A stretch of DNA of 64,000 bases, taken from the NCBI GenBank assembly GCA_020845635.1, contig JADLFI010000042.1:62001-126000 (forward strand), given 5' to 3'. Below, piece after piece: positions 25,588 to 37,454 of this stretch. Source of the stretch: Bacteroidia bacterium. GTDB lineage: Bacteria > Bacteroidota > Bacteroidia > UBA4408. Numbering within the stretch: the first letter of the stretch is position 1; each line of letters starts with the position of its first letter. Both the position numbers and the translations under genes were made by a program. A model generated the notes under the pieces. It was not told the DNA's origin. It searched no databases and was given only the letters and a program-made list of their open reading frames with translations.

Positions 25588-26646
25588 TTAATTTTTAAGA
25601 ATCCAAATATCGGTGCCTCCTGCAATCAATTTACTCATTTCGGCTATAGCTTGTTCCTGATTATCAAAACCACCACAACTTACACGATATAAACCGGATT
25701 TGGATTGACCGCTAATGTATGCGTGTATATTTTTTTGTTGAAGTAAATCTATTTGTTTATACGCATTTTCCTGCATGCTGAAACAACCTGATATTAATTG
25801 GTATTTTCCGCTATTGACAGGTTCAACGCTGTTATATTGTACAGGTTCAGGGACTTTAATATCGGCTACAGGTTCAATATTTTCGTTAGTAGTTGCGTTT
25901 ATTTCAGCATTATCGCTAACCGTAGGTTCTATAGCTACTGTTTCGGTATTTTCGGACTCCACAGGTTCTGCTATTTCTTTCAGCGGCTGATGCTGTGGTG
26001 GGGTATAACTTGTTTTAGAGTCGTTGCCCCAAAAGCCGGACGTTTGAACAGAAAACGATTGAATAACCGAATGGTAAACAGGCGAAAAATAGAGTATCAA
26101 AGCCAAAGGCAATACCAACATTGGTAAGGCAAACTTTTTGTATTGTTTAAAAGTAAAGCGTTTTTTCTTGGTCGTTTTATCTGTAAAAACAGGTTCAGGC
26201 AGCCCTTTGGTATAACCACCGCGGATAATAGCAGGTGACTGAAAAGTATTTAAGCCGAATGAGGAGGTTTCAAAATTGGTTTGATTAGAAGGATTAAATC
26301 TGATATTCTTTTCAATATCGAGTTTAAGAAACCCAATAGACTTAAAAATTACCTGCTGCCCCTCAGTCAAAAGTTTTTTAATTTTAAAAACATCTTTGTC
26401 AATCAAAATTAAAGCCTCTTCAAAACTTATCTTCTCAACCGATGCAATATAACCGGCTAATAAACCATCGTTATTGATAAGGTTTTTATTAAATGCTAAT
26501 TGCTTTGATGGAGCAGTAAATGAATATTGGGTAGGGTGAATTTGAGCGCCTTTATAATTGGCTACAAAGCCTCCAAACGAAGGAATAATTACACAATTGT
26601 GGTGGTACAATAACTGTTCTATGTAATTATCTATCTTTAATTCCAT
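25588..26646 (-). CDS. HU/CCDC81-type and SPOR domain membrane protein
   Basis: The 352-residue protein has an N-terminal HU-like domain of the CCDC81 type (about 1-110; YIEQLLYHHNCVIIPSFGGFVAN and IGFLKLD), a basic stretch with KKKRFTFKQYKKF, one membrane helix (about 174-188, ALPMLVLPLALILYF), a low-complexity acidic linker rich in EPV (about 220-275), and a C-terminal SPOR domain (about 280-352; YQLISGCFSMQENAYKQ and YRVSCGGFDNQEQA). SPOR domains bind denuded peptidoglycan at the septum. The order implies cytoplasmic HU part and periplasmic SPOR part, a link between nucleoid and cell wall. A TATATTTG box sits almost on the ATG. Confidence 0.9.
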   Translation of the reverse strand: MELKIDNYIEQLLYHHNCVIIPSFGGFVANYKGAQIHPTQYSFTAPSKQLAFNKNLINNDGLLAGYIASVEKISFEEALILIDKDVFKIKKLLTEGQQVIFKSIGFLKLDIEKNIRFNPSNQTNFETSSFGLNTFQSPAIIRGGYTKGLPEPVFTDKTTKKKRFTFKQYKKFALPMLVLPLALILYFSPVYHSVIQSFSVQTSGFWGNDSKTSYTPPQHQPLKEIAEPVESENTETVAIEPTVSDNAEINATTNENIEPVADIKVPEPVQYNSVEPVNSGKYQLISGCFSMQENAYKQIDLLQQKNIHAYISGQSKSGLYRVSCGGFDNQEQAIAEMSKLIAGGTDIWILKN

Positions 26647-26650
26647 GCCT

Positions 26651-26658
26651 CAAATATA
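26651..26658 (-). promoter_or_regulatory. -7 box almost touching the HU/SPOR start codon
   Basis: On the minus strand this reads TATATTTG (exact TAnnTTTG) and ends 4 bp before the ATG at 26644-26646. If used, transcription would begin at or next to the start codon, giving a leaderless mRNA. There is no clear -33 TTG. Confidence 0.3.
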
Positions 26659-26830
26659 GTCTATATTAAGTAAATGTAATTGTAAAGATACTATATATTT
26701 TTTTATTTTATTGATTTACAAGTAATAATACATTAAACTTTAGACACGATATGGTAAAAAGCGTTAATAGTTAATAACTATTGAGGGGTTGATTTGGTTT
26801 ATAAAAATAATTTTCGTTATTTTTATGGTA

Positions 26831-26868
26831 CAATCATCAATAAATAGAAATCTATTTTCGTTGATTTA
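26831..26868. repeat. Imperfect inverted repeat upstream of the small conserved protein
   Basis: An arm beginning AATCATCAATAAATAGA faces TCTATTTTCGTTGATT with a very short loop and a few mismatches. It ends about 32 bp before the ATG at 26901, so it could fold in the 5' leader or act as an operator. Confidence 0.35.
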
Positions 26869-26900
26869 GAAATTAATTATTAACCTAATACTTTTAAACT

Positions 26901-27104
26901 ATGTCAAATATGCTGGATTTAAGTAAAAAAATATTGACCAAAGTTAGTTTTGACAAAAGCCTTTTTAAAAAAGAATTAATAAAGGCTAATAAGATGTTGA
27001 AGTTTGAAGATCAGCTCTTATTGAAAGTATGGTGCTTAGCTACTTTTGGTTATTTATATAGAGATATTATTCTGGAAGTTTTCAGAAACGTTACGAAGAG
27101 CTAA
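26901..27104 (+). CDS. Small conserved-looking hypothetical protein (67 aa)
   Basis: The 67-residue protein ([20 protein letters not shown] at the start) has amphipathic helices, four lysine pairs and one Cys-Leu-Ala-Thr hydrophobic patch near residue 46-53. The pattern KVSFD..LFKKEL.KA...L...D.LLL..WCL resembles short uncharacterised proteins I associate with Bacteroidota, but no function is known. It has its own long leader and a stop that lies 14 bp inside the convergent queG coding end. Confidence 0.65.
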   Translation: MSNMLDLSKKILTKVSFDKSLFKKELIKANKMLKFEDQLLLKVWCLATFGYLYRDIILEVFRNVTKS

Positions 27105-28029
27105 TAAAATTTAGGTTACGTTTTAAGCCTCTGTATTTAGTTCGTTTTACTGCCGATTTTTTAAATATTGTTTTGAACACATCTTCCGTTAATTCATACC
27201 ATTCGGTTTTGGTTAGATTTAACATTTGCTCATTTGCATTTATTTCCGGATGTTGGTGTTGTTCCGAGAATTTATTCCAAGGGCAAACATCTTGACAAAT
27301 ATCGCATCCAAAAGCCCAGTTTTCCATTTTGTCTTTAAATGTATTGGGTATAAGTTCATCTTTAAGCTCAATGGTTAAATAGCTTATACATTTACTGGCA
27401 TCTATTTGATACGGATTTATTAAAGCATCAGTAGGGCATGCATCAATACATCGTGTACAGGTGCCGCAGTAATCTTTAATGGGGCCATCCGGTGTTAGTT
27501 CTAAATCAATAATAAGTTCGGCTATAAAAAAGAATGAGCCTTTACCTTTGGTAATTACTGTTGTGTTTTTGCCAACCCAACCCAAGCCTGATTTTTTTGC
27601 CCAGGCTTTATCTAAAACAGGTGCAGAGTCAACAAATACCCTTCCGTCAATATCGCCAATCTTTTCACGTAGGCATGCCAGCAGTTCAAATAACTTATCT
27701 TTAATTATTTCATGATAGTCAACTCCATAAGCATATTTGCTTATTTTAGGAGCGTCTGATTGTGTTTGTCTTTTATCGGTATAATAATTAAACAAAAGCG
27801 AAACTACACTTTTGGCACCCGGCACTAATAAGGTAGGATCTAATCTTTTATCAAAGTAGTTGGCCATATAATCCATCTTACCATGATAATTGTTTTTCAA
27901 ATAATGTTCAAGCCTCGGAGCTTCATCTTCCAAAAAACAAGCTTTTGAAATACCACAAAAATCAAAACCTATGCGAGCTGCTTCTTGCTTAACAATAAAA
28001 GTATTCTTTTCAATAGAATTAATAAACAT
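27091..28029 (-). CDS. queG: Epoxyqueuosine reductase
   Basis: QueG reduces epoxyqueuosine to queuosine in tRNA, using cobalamin and two 4Fe-4S clusters. The 312-residue protein has the DUF1730 N-terminal domain ([20 protein letters not shown]), the conserved [30 protein letters not shown](VGKNT) and both cluster motifs: [16 protein letters not shown] (about 188-203) and [10 protein letters not shown] (about 243-252). It lacks the C-terminal HEAT extension of the E. coli protein, as in many short homologues. It follows maeB by 23 bp and converges with the small ORF, overlapping it by 14 bp. Confidence 0.95.
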   Translation of the reverse strand: MFINSIEKNTFIVKQEAARIGFDFCGISKACFLEDEAPRLEHYLKNNYHGKMDYMANYFDKRLDPTLLVPGAKSVVSLLFNYYTDKRQTQSDAPKISKYAYGVDYHEIIKDKLFELLACLREKIGDIDGRVFVDSAPVLDKAWAKKSGLGWVGKNTTVITKGKGSFFFIAELIIDLELTPDGPIKDYCGTCTRCIDACPTDALINPYQIDASKCISYLTIELKDELIPNTFKDKMENWAFGCDICQDVCPWNKFSEQHQHPEINANEQMLNLTKTEWYELTEDVFKTIFKKSAVKRTKYRGLKRNLNFISSS

Positions 28030-28052
28030 GATTAAAAAAGTTTATTGGCCGT

Positions 28053-30332
28053 TTAGCCAAACACTTTATTTTTAACCTGTGCATCTGCAGCGGCCAAAGT
28101 AACCATATTTACTATTTCCCTAACTGAGCTGCCAAGCTGTAATATATGTACAGATTTGTTTAGCCCAAGTAAAATAGGGCCAATAGCCTCGGCATTCCCT
28201 ATTTCCTGAAGTAATTTATATGCAATATTTCCTGACGAAAGATTAGGGAATATTAATGTATTTACAGCACCGTCTTTTAAAGGAGTAAACGGAAATTGTT
28301 CGGCAAGCATTTCTTTATTAAAAGCAAAGTTTGCCTGCACCTCACCATCTACAATCAATTCAGGATAGTCGCGGTGCAACATGGCTATGGCCTCTCTCAA
28401 TACTTTGGTTTCAGGATTTTCAGTGGAACCAAAATTTGAATATGAAAGTAAAGCTATACGCGGAACCATATTCATTAGCTTAACAGCATTGGCAGTGAGT
28501 AAAGTTATTTTTACCAATTGCTCGGCTGTAGGATTAGTGTTTATGGTAGTATCTGCAAAAAATATAGGTCCTCTTTTTGTAATCATAATATACATTCCGG
28601 CTACCATTCCAATATCTTTTTGAACCCCTATAATTTGTAGTGAAGGTCTAATCGTATCAGGATATTTTCTGGTTAATCCACTAATCATGGCATCGGCTTC
28701 GCCTGTTTCAACCATCATTGCTCCATAATAGTTGCGTTCAAGCATAACTTTACGTGCCTCAAAAAGTGTATAGCCACGTCTATTTCGCTTTTCAAAAAAC
28801 ATATCGCCAAACTTATTTCTTTTTTCTTCGTAATCTTTCTTTCTAATGTCAATTATTTCAATCCCTTTAAGGTCAAGATTATTTTGCTCTATTAATCTAT
28901 TAATTCTATCAATATCCCCTAATAAAATTGGAATGGCAATACCCTCTTCTTTTACTTGTTGTGCGGCTTTTAAAATCTTATAATGGTCGGCCTCGGCAAA
29001 TACTACTCTCTGAGGCTTTTGCTTAGCACGTATAGTTATATTTTTTAAGAGTTTATTATCAAGTCCTAAGCGTTGTATTAGTTCATTCTCATAAGCATCC
29101 CAGTCGGTTATAACATGCCGTGCCACACCCGATTCAATAGCAGCTTTGGCCACAGCCGGAGCCACTTTGTAAATGAGCCGGTTATCAACGGGTTTAGGAA
29201 TAATGTATTCTTTTCCGAAGCTTAAATTTTTAAGATTATAGGCCAAATTTACAATGTCGGGAACTGCTTCTTTAGCCAATTCAGCCAATGCATACACAGC
29301 CGCTAATTTCATGGCTTCATTAATCTTTGTAGCTTTAACATCAAGTGCTCCTCTGAAAATGTACGGGAATCCTAACACATTATTTACCTGATTGGGATTA
29401 TCGCTGCGACCGGTGGCTACAATAGCATCGGGGCGGGCTTCTAAAGCATCTTCGTATGATATTTCAGGTACAGGATTAGCCAAAGCAAAAACAATGGGCT
29501 GTGGTGCCATGGTTTGCAGCATTTCCTTGCTTACTAAATTACCTTTTGATAAACCTAACAAAACATCTGCACCTACTAGTGCTTCCTCAATAGTGTGAAT
29601 GTTGCGCTCAGTTGCAAAGATAGATTTAGTATCATCTAAATTTTCTCTGCTTTTATGTATAACCCCTGAACTATCAAGCATTACTATGTTTTCTTTACGT
29701 GCCCCCAATGCCATATACAACTTTGTACACGATATGGCCGAAGCCCCTGCGCCACTTACAACTATTTTTACATCTTCAATTTTTTTATTGGTTAACAATA
29801 ACGCATTAAGTAAAGCAGCACTCGATATTATGGCTGTACCATGTTGGTCATCGTGCATAATAGGAATATTCAGTTCTTCCTTTAATCTTCTTTCTATTTC
29901 AAAGCATTCAGGAGCTTTAATATCTTCTAGGTTTATCCCTCCAAACGTAGGGCTAATAGCCTTTACGGTACGTACAAATGCATCAATATCGGTATCAGAA
30001 ACCTCAATATCAAAAACATCAATATCAGCATAAATTTTAAATAATAAGCCTTTTCCTTCCATAACCGGTTTTGAGGCTTCGGCACCAATATTACCAAGAC
30101 CCAAAACAGCAGTACCATTGCTTATTACCGCCACCAAATTACCTTTGGCAGTGTATTTATACACATCATCAGGGTTTTTCTCAATTTCTAAGCATGGCTC
30201 TGCAACTCCGGGAGAATAAGCTAAACTTAAATCGCGTTGTGTGTTATATGGTTTTGTTGGAACTACTTCAATTTTTCCCGGACGGTGATTATGGTGATAA
30301 TCTAAAGCATCTTGCTTTTTAATTTTTTCCAT
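28053..30332 (-). CDS. maeB: NADP-dependent malic enzyme with phosphotransacetylase-like domain
   Basis: The enzyme decarboxylates malate to pyruvate with NADP. The 759-residue protein fuses a malic enzyme (about 1-425; [44 protein letters not shown] and [12 protein letters not shown] for NADP) to a phosphate acetyl/butaryl transferase-like domain (about 430-755; [45 protein letters not shown]). The second half is regulatory in E. coli MaeB, where it senses acetyl-CoA. The length is normal. A TAAATTTG box lies 22 bp upstream. Confidence 0.96.
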   Translation of the reverse strand: MEKIKKQDALDYHHNHRPGKIEVVPTKPYNTQRDLSLAYSPGVAEPCLEIEKNPDDVYKYTAKGNLVAVISNGTAVLGLGNIGAEASKPVMEGKGLLFKIYADIDVFDIEVSDTDIDAFVRTVKAISPTFGGINLEDIKAPECFEIERRLKEELNIPIMHDDQHGTAIISSAALLNALLLTNKKIEDVKIVVSGAGASAISCTKLYMALGARKENIVMLDSSGVIHKSRENLDDTKSIFATERNIHTIEEALVGADVLLGLSKGNLVSKEMLQTMAPQPIVFALANPVPEISYEDALEARPDAIVATGRSDNPNQVNNVLGFPYIFRGALDVKATKINEAMKLAAVYALAELAKEAVPDIVNLAYNLKNLSFGKEYIIPKPVDNRLIYKVAPAVAKAAIESGVARHVITDWDAYENELIQRLGLDNKLLKNITIRAKQKPQRVVFAEADHYKILKAAQQVKEEGIAIPILLGDIDRINRLIEQNNLDLKGIEIIDIRKKDYEEKRNKFGDMFFEKRNRRGYTLFEARKVMLERNYYGAMMVETGEADAMISGLTRKYPDTIRPSLQIIGVQKDIGMVAGMYIMITKRGPIFFADTTINTNPTAEQLVKITLLTANAVKLMNMVPRIALLSYSNFGSTENPETKVLREAIAMLHRDYPELIVDGEVQANFAFNKEMLAEQFPFTPLKDGAVNTLIFPNLSSGNIAYKLLQEIGNAEAIGPILLGLNKSVHILQLGSSVREIVNMVTLAAADAQVKNKVFG

Positions 30333-30353
30333 TGTTAGCTATTTAATAAACTA

Positions 30354-30361
30354 CAAATTTA
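30354..30361 (-). promoter_or_regulatory. Putative -7 box for maeB
   Basis: On the minus strand this reads TAAATTTG, an exact TAnnTTTG, 22 bp before the maeB ATG. No convincing -33 TTG is present. Confidence 0.35.
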
Positions 30362-30513
30362 TATTTTTTAAAATATGAATGTATGCGTATTGGTAAAGTT
30401 TATTTATAAACCATACCTTCAATGCTAATTTGTGAACTGTTTGTAAAAGGTGTTAGTAATATACATTTATGAAATATATATTAACCAAGTTGTTCCTGAA
30501 GAAATACTATTTA

Positions 30514-30906
30514 CTACAAATTAAGGCTTAATAGCCACTCTATGGCGGCTAAACGACTAGTAAATAATTTGGAGGGTCTTTTTGGTTTATTAATTTTGAG
30601 ATAAAAATTACCTATAATACGGGTAGCTAATCCGGTTATTACAAGTGCCTCGGCCTTTACAATTTTATTATTTTCGGCAGATGAAATATATTTGGTGGCT
30701 TCGGGAGAAAAAGTGTTATCTTCGGCATAAACAGCTAAAAGTAAAATGGGGGTGTTATTTACACGAAACTGACTTAATCTTTCTACAACAAGTTTTACAT
30801 CTTCAAGATCTCCAAAAAATTGCGGATGAAATATGATTTCAACAATTCCATATTCTATTTTTCTGATGGTGTAACCTTCTTTATATGTTATTTCATCTTT
30901 TTCCAT
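30514..30906 (-). CDS. STAS/SpoIIAA-like hypothetical protein
   Basis: The 130-residue protein alternates strands and helices as in SpoIIAA/STAS folds: an N-terminal strand pair (EGYTIRKIEYGIVEIIFHP), a helix, the strand NTPILLLAVYAEDNTFS, helix EATKYISSAE, strand VKAEALVITG and a last helix LFTSRLAAIEWLL. The phospho-acceptor serine of anti-anti-sigma factors is not obvious. Similar small proteins of unknown role are common in Bacteroidota. Two TATATTTG-like boxes at 30996-31003 and 31012-31019 on the minus strand could drive it. Confidence 0.65.
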   Translation of the reverse strand: MEKDEITYKEGYTIRKIEYGIVEIIFHPQFFGDLEDVKLVVERLSQFRVNNTPILLLAVYAEDNTFSPEATKYISSAENNKIVKAEALVITGLATRIIGNFYLKINKPKRPSKLFTSRLAAIEWLLSLNL

Positions 30907-33266
<2,360 letters not shown>

Positions 33267-33295
33267 TCATTATTATCATTAAATACTTAATTACT

Positions 33296-33667
33296 ATGTT
33301 TAAATTTTTAAAATCTCTTGCTTTCATACTTTTGTTTAGCGTATCCTTTGCTAGTGCACAAAGCACAACTGATGAAGTTCAGAAAATTAAAGTAGGCAAT
33401 TATGAAGTAACCTATAGTATGAAAGGTCGCCTGATAAAAAATCAACCACATGTTGAAATAATGACCGAAGAACATGGTACGGTAGTGGTTGATGTTACCA
33501 TTGATAAATACGGGCACGTTATTTCAGCCACGCCCGGTGCTAAAGGTACTACTACTGATAGTAAATATTTACATACTAAAGCTAAGCAATGCGCGCAATC
33601 AGCTTTGTTTGATTCAAAGCCTACATCGCCAATAAAAACTCAAGGCACTTTTACTATTACCTTTTAG
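33296..33667 (+). CDS. Small secreted TonB-C-terminal-like protein
   Basis: The 123-residue protein has a signal peptide (MFKFLKSLAFILLFSVSFASAQ). The rest resembles the TonB C-terminal fold of Bacteroidota energy transducers: GTVVVDVTIDKYGHVISATPGAKGTT, an alanine/glutamine helix and the final QGTFTITF. It has neither the membrane anchor nor the proline-rich spacer of a TonB, so it should be a free periplasmic domain with an unknown partner. It follows gyrB by 29 bp and ends in a strong terminator. Confidence 0.65.
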   Translation: MFKFLKSLAFILLFSVSFASAQSTTDEVQKIKVGNYEVTYSMKGRLIKNQPHVEIMTEEHGTVVVDVTIDKYGHVISATPGAKGTTTDSKYLHTKAKQCAQSALFDSKPTSPIKTQGTFTITF

Positions 33668-33699
33668 CTTTACCTATAATAAGTGTATTCTTTACCTTT

Positions 33700-33729
33700 A
33701 AACCTATCACTAACATGATAGGTTTTTTT
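33700..33729 (+). terminator. Rho-independent terminator after the gyrB transcript
   Basis: AAACCTATCA (33700-33709) pairs perfectly with TGATAGGTTT (33716-33725) around a 6-nt loop, followed by a run of T. Confidence 0.85.
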
Positions 33730-33926
33730 ATAATGATTAATGAAACATATCACCATATAAAATTGCTCGTTGATAATTGAATAAATAATGTAGAACAATG
33801 ATATTTATTGTAAACATTTATCTTTAATATCTTTCATTTGCCCTTTTACAATGGTTTTTACCTACCTAGAAATACTATTGTTTAAAATCTTTCAAATAAA
33901 ATTTCACTTTAGTAATTGAAAAAAAA

Positions 33927-33934
33927 TATATTTG
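33927..33934 (+). promoter_or_regulatory. Putative -7 box of the outer-membrane barrel gene
   Basis: TATATTTG, exact consensus, 55 bp before the ATG at 33990; no TTG at -33 spacing. Confidence 0.4.
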
Positions 33935-33989
33935 CAGAATACTTTTTGTATTTTTATAAAAGAATTAACATAACACAATATAAAATTAT

Positions 33990-34682
33990 ATGAAAATTTC
34001 AAAATTATTGGGTAGTGTAATGGCTGTATTGGCGCTTACTACCGTATCATTTGCACAATCAGTATCTGTCGGGATTACCGGGGGAGGAAATTATAGTAAA
34101 TTATTAGGTATTGATTCAGCCAAGTTTAAAACCGGTGCTAGTGCAGGATTATCTGTGTTATTTCAATCGCCCGGCAAAATTAGCACAAGTGTTGATGTAA
34201 TTTACACCCAGAGAGGTACAACTTACGAAAGAAATTTTAAAGACACAGCAAAGCAACAAACCGAGAAGTATCAATACGATATGTCTTTTAATTATATTGA
34301 AATTCCTGTTCTTGTTCGTTATAACTTTTTACCTGACAGCAGCAGCTTTAAAGCTATGGTTTTTGCAGGCCCTTCACTTAATGTTAGATATAATGCCAAA
34401 AATAGTTTAAAATACACCAAAGTAATTTCTTATGGTGATAGCTCAGTAACTGTAAATCATGAAGGTAAACAAGATTTGGCTTATATTTACACTCCTCTTG
34501 ATTATGGAATTGTGGGAGGGTTTGGTTTAAGCTATGAGATTAATGATAAATTATCTGCGGGTTTTGATTTTAGAGCTAGCTACGGATTATTAGATATTAG
34601 AGAGTATTTGTCAAAATCAAGCAAAGCTGTGCGAAACAACAACTATTCTGTTATGGTAGCCGTTAGATATAAGTTACAATAA
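33990..34682 (+). CDS. PorT-like outer-membrane beta-barrel protein
   Basis: The 230-residue protein has a signal peptide ending TVSFAQ, then the pattern of an 8-stranded barrel: VSVGITGGGNYSKLLG, SAGLSVLFQ, FNYIEIPVLVRYNF, FKAMVFAGPSLNVRYNAK, YGIVGGFGLSYEI and a final NNYSVMVAVRYKLQ ending in a polar-aromatic strand as outer-membrane proteins do. This is the broad outer-membrane beta-barrel family (PF13568) of Bacteroidota, named after PorT of the T9SS; being in the family does not make it a secretion component. It is a single-gene transcript closed by a terminator. Confidence 0.85.
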   Translation: MKISKLLGSVMAVLALTTVSFAQSVSVGITGGGNYSKLLGIDSAKFKTGASAGLSVLFQSPGKISTSVDVIYTQRGTTYERNFKDTAKQQTEKYQYDMSFNYIEIPVLVRYNFLPDSSSFKAMVFAGPSLNVRYNAKNSLKYTKVISYGDSSVTVNHEGKQDLAYIYTPLDYGIVGGFGLSYEINDKLSAGFDFRASYGLLDIREYLSKSSKAVRNNNYSVMVAVRYKLQ

Positions 34683-34703
34683 GGATTATTTTTACTTAAA
34701 TAT

Positions 34704-34736
34704 AAAAAAGGGAGTTGTTTTCAAACTCCCTTTTTT
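34704..34736. terminator. Bidirectional terminator between convergent genes
   Basis: GGGAGTT (34710-34716) pairs with AACTCCC (34724-34730). The stem is flanked by six A on the left and six T on the right, so it can stop transcripts on both strands. Its T-run overlaps the stop of the minus-strand glycosyltransferase. Confidence 0.85.
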
Positions 34737-35775
34737 ATTGACTAAATTTTGACTTGTTTAAAACATTAAACTGTTTTTTCCCTTTTAAATAAAACTCAAA
34801 AACTATTGACCTGTGGTAAACTCCTTTTAGTTGATGTAGAGCTTGATTGTTGATATTGTTTCTTCTGCTTTTGCGTAAATTTGAAAGGTTTTTGTAGAAC
34901 GCCATATGGGCATTAAAAACAGATAATCCGTGAGAAAAATTACCTATGGCTATAAACCGGATAAACGCTAGTCCGTCAAGAACCATTCTAATAAAAATAG
35001 TGCTAAGCAATGTGTTAGCCGGAAGATTTTTATAAAGTAAAAACAAATTATTTCTAAAGTTGAGATAAGTTTTTCGAGGACTTATGGTAGAGAGGGTTCC
35101 GCCCCCTAAATGAAAAACGGTTGATTGATGAACATAACATAAACTATAGCCTTTATTTTGCATACGCCAACATAAATCAATTTCTTCCATGTGAGCAAAA
35201 AAGCTTTCATCAAAACCACCGCAATTAAAAAATAAATCAGATCTAATCATCATGCAAGCACCGGTTGTCCAAAAAATAGATACATCATCATTGTATTGCT
35301 GCTTATCGTGTTCCAGGCTATTAAAAATTCGGCCTCGGCAAAAAGGAAATCCATAAATATCTATAAAACCACCGGCAGCACCTGCATGCTCAAAAAGCAA
35401 TTTGTTTTTGTAGTCTAATACTTTGGGTTGGCAAGCCCCTAATGAATTGTCGTTTTCCAATTTTTGGTATAGAGGTTCGAGCCAATTTGGGCATACTTCT
35501 ACATCTGAGTTAAGCAGCACGTAGTATTTTGATTTAATATGTTGTAAGCCTTCGTTATATCCTCTTGCAAATCCACCATTTTGTTTATTTTTTATGATGA
35601 TAACTGATGGGAAATTCTCAGATAGATATTGCACACTGTTATCTGTTGAGGCATTATCAATAACATAAATATCGGCAATGTCTTTATTTGAATTTTGTAT
35701 AACTGAGGGTAAAAATTCTTTTAAATGACCAATGCCGTTCCAGTTTAAGATAACCACAGCTATATCTTTGCCCAT
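34735..35775 (-). CDS. Family 2 glycosyltransferase
   Basis: The 346-residue protein is an inverting GT-A enzyme of the rhamnosyltransferase-like branch: AVVILNWNG at the N-terminus, YVIDNASTDNS, NKQNGGFARGYNEGL, the metal-binding LLNSDVEV, WTTGACMMIRSDLF and the acceptor-side HMEEIDLCWRMQ. A C-terminal amphipathic helix region (about 230-300) may attach it to the membrane. It probably adds a sugar to a surface glycan. It is 33 bp downstream of the GWxTD gene on the same strand; no other glycan gene is near. Confidence 0.92.
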   Translation of the reverse strand: MGKDIAVVILNWNGIGHLKEFLPSVIQNSNKDIADIYVIDNASTDNSVQYLSENFPSVIIIKNKQNGGFARGYNEGLQHIKSKYYVLLNSDVEVCPNWLEPLYQKLENDNSLGACQPKVLDYKNKLLFEHAGAAGGFIDIYGFPFCRGRIFNSLEHDKQQYNDDVSIFWTTGACMMIRSDLFFNCGGFDESFFAHMEEIDLCWRMQNKGYSLCYVHQSTVFHLGGGTLSTISPRKTYLNFRNNLFLLYKNLPANTLLSTIFIRMVLDGLAFIRFIAIGNFSHGLSVFNAHMAFYKNLSNLRKSRRNNINNQALHQLKGVYHRSIVFEFYLKGKKQFNVLNKSKFSQ

Positions 35776-35808
35776 ATTGATAGGTTTGACTCTAAATTAA
35801 TAATAAAA

Positions 35809-37281
35809 TTATCGGCTAATATCATAAGCATCTCTCAGGAATGACCCAAATTGGTCATTTGCCTTTTCTTCGTCAAAACTTTTATACCAGTTATTTCTTT
35901 TATTGAGTCGGGTTTGCCAACGATCATCACGAACTTCACCTATCGCATCAGAATGGATTAAGAAATAGTTGTTTGAAACCAAATCGGTATTAACAAATAC
36001 AAACCTTTTATTAGAAAAATTATCTATTTTGTAGTACTGCCAAAGTTCATAAGGATAAAGACTTGGTTCACGGTCATAAATCAGTCTTGAGTCAGGTTTT
36101 CCATATTGAAGGTAAACTCTACCCCGATCAGTGGCGTATCCCTTACGGGTTTGCGTTTTAAATAGTTTGTTGGCCTCAAGTACATTCAAATAATACTCTT
36201 CCCAAGCAGTATTTGGTTGAAGATTATTTCTCTTTTGCCAAAAAGAAAGGAAATACTGCTGCTTGGCTAAAATGTTGGTATTTGCCACCACATTGTTAGC
36301 ATATTCAACTTCTAAACGGCTCGAAATAGGGTAGAGGTATTTGATAAATTGATTGAGAGAATCGGTATGAATTTTTTCAACAAAAGTATTAGCAATATTT
36401 AGTGCTGTTAACGTCTCCGGAGTGCTTATAAAGGAGGGGTTATTTCTTTGAATAAAAGTTTTTTGTTCTACAATCAGCTTGTTTTCTTTATCTCTTACTT
36501 CAATGACCAAATTGTAATTCCCTGAAGGTAAGGATTTAATATTTAAAGAGCTAAGAAAAGGAATAATATTGGCTGATTTTACTTTTTGAAATCTAAAAAA
36601 ATCGGTCATATGGGTACCACTCTCAAAGCCCTCAAGGTAAGCATTAACAATAACCGATTCGTCCTGAGCTATATCTCTTGTTAAGCCGTATATTTCAGTA
36701 TAAAAAGTAATTTCGTTTAAAGCTTCGGGATAGTATGAGCTTATGTAAGGTATAATTTCAAATCTATTTTTTGTTCTATTGTTAGTAGCATCAGATTTTG
36801 TATAACTATCTACCAATTCAATGGTACTCATACATGGTTTGGATATATTTAATTGACTGCTAACTATTTGAGAGTAGGTAAAAGGTTGTCCCGGATTATT
36901 GTTATCAATAATGTTTAATTCAAAAGTGTATTCTCCCGGTTTCAAAAAAAAACGTTGAACATCCGTAAAGTCTAACTTAATATCATTTACATCATCATAT
37001 TCAGGACTTAATAAATTATATTTACCATAGGCATAAATAGAATCGTTTTTGGAGAAAAGAATATTAACTCCAATGCTTGATTGATATTTTCCATTTTGAT
37101 TGGGTTTGTAAATAACACTTTTGGCACTTATGCTTAGGTAACTTTCTATATAATTTCCTAAACTAGGATCGGTAAATTCTGCTAACATCAAATAGGCTTT
37201 AATCTTCTTTGTATCTGAGGCCATCAAAGGCATACAGAACAATTGAAGAAGCATAAAGGCAGCGAAAAAAGGTGATTTCAT
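35809..37281 (-). CDS. GWxTD domain-containing secreted protein
   Basis: The 490-residue protein has a signal peptide (cleavage near MPLMAS). The C-terminal quarter (about 360-490) is the GWxTD domain: NTAWEEYYLNVLEANKLF, then the name motif here as GYATDRG (Tyr instead of Trp), LQYGKPDSRL and YPYELWQYYKI. The middle looks like beta-sandwich domains. The family is common in Bacteroidota and other environmental phyla and has no settled function. It is the first gene of a pair with the glycosyltransferase. Confidence 0.88.
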   Translation of the reverse strand: MKSPFFAAFMLLQLFCMPLMASDTKKIKAYLMLAEFTDPSLGNYIESYLSISAKSVIYKPNQNGKYQSSIGVNILFSKNDSIYAYGKYNLLSPEYDDVNDIKLDFTDVQRFFLKPGEYTFELNIIDNNNPGQPFTYSQIVSSQLNISKPCMSTIELVDSYTKSDATNNRTKNRFEIIPYISSYYPEALNEITFYTEIYGLTRDIAQDESVIVNAYLEGFESGTHMTDFFRFQKVKSANIIPFLSSLNIKSLPSGNYNLVIEVRDKENKLIVEQKTFIQRNNPSFISTPETLTALNIANTFVEKIHTDSLNQFIKYLYPISSRLEVEYANNVVANTNILAKQQYFLSFWQKRNNLQPNTAWEEYYLNVLEANKLFKTQTRKGYATDRGRVYLQYGKPDSRLIYDREPSLYPYELWQYYKIDNFSNKRFVFVNTDLVSNNYFLIHSDAIGEVRDDRWQTRLNKRNNWYKSFDEEKANDQFGSFLRDAYDISR

Positions 37282-37345
37282 AAATCAGGAAATTAAAAAA
37301 ATATCCTAAAATTAAAAAAAAACTTCTTTGTAATGAAAAAAAAAC

Positions 37346-37353
37346 TACTTTTG
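37346..37353 (+). promoter_or_regulatory. -7 box directly upstream of tRNA-Ser
   Basis: TACTTTTG is an exact TAnnTTTG ending 5 bp before the mature tRNA 5' end. TTTG at 37327-37330 could be the -33 element, with a 15-bp gap that is shorter than usual. Confidence 0.5.
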
Positions 37354-37358
37354 CGCTC

Positions 37359-37443
37359 GGAGAGTTGGCAGAGTGGTCGATTGCGGCAGTCTTGAAAACT
37401 GTTGACTGTAACAGGTCCTGGGGTTCGAATCCCTAACTCTCCG
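37359..37443 (+). tRNA. tRNA-Ser (anticodon UGA)
   Basis: The 7-bp acceptor stem GGAGAGT/ACTCTCC, anticodon arm GCAGT-CTTGAAA-ACTGT with anticodon TGA at 37393-37395, a long variable arm (typical of class II tRNA), the T-loop GGTTCGAATCC and discriminator G at 37443 define a serine tRNA of 85 nt. CCA is not encoded. A strong terminator follows. Confidence 0.97.
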
Positions 37444-37454
37444 CTAAATTGCCC

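Larger units (their letters stand above)
33668..33989. other. Intergenic region: terminator then promoter box
   Basis: It contains the terminator at 33700-33729 and, further on, an exact TATATTTG -7 box at 33927-33934, 55 bp before the barrel gene. The rest is AT-rich with nothing recognised. Confidence 0.5.

Noticed and set aside
29599-30033. 144-residue plus-strand frame opposite maeB
   Set aside because: It lies wholly within the malic enzyme coding region and has no protein-like motif.
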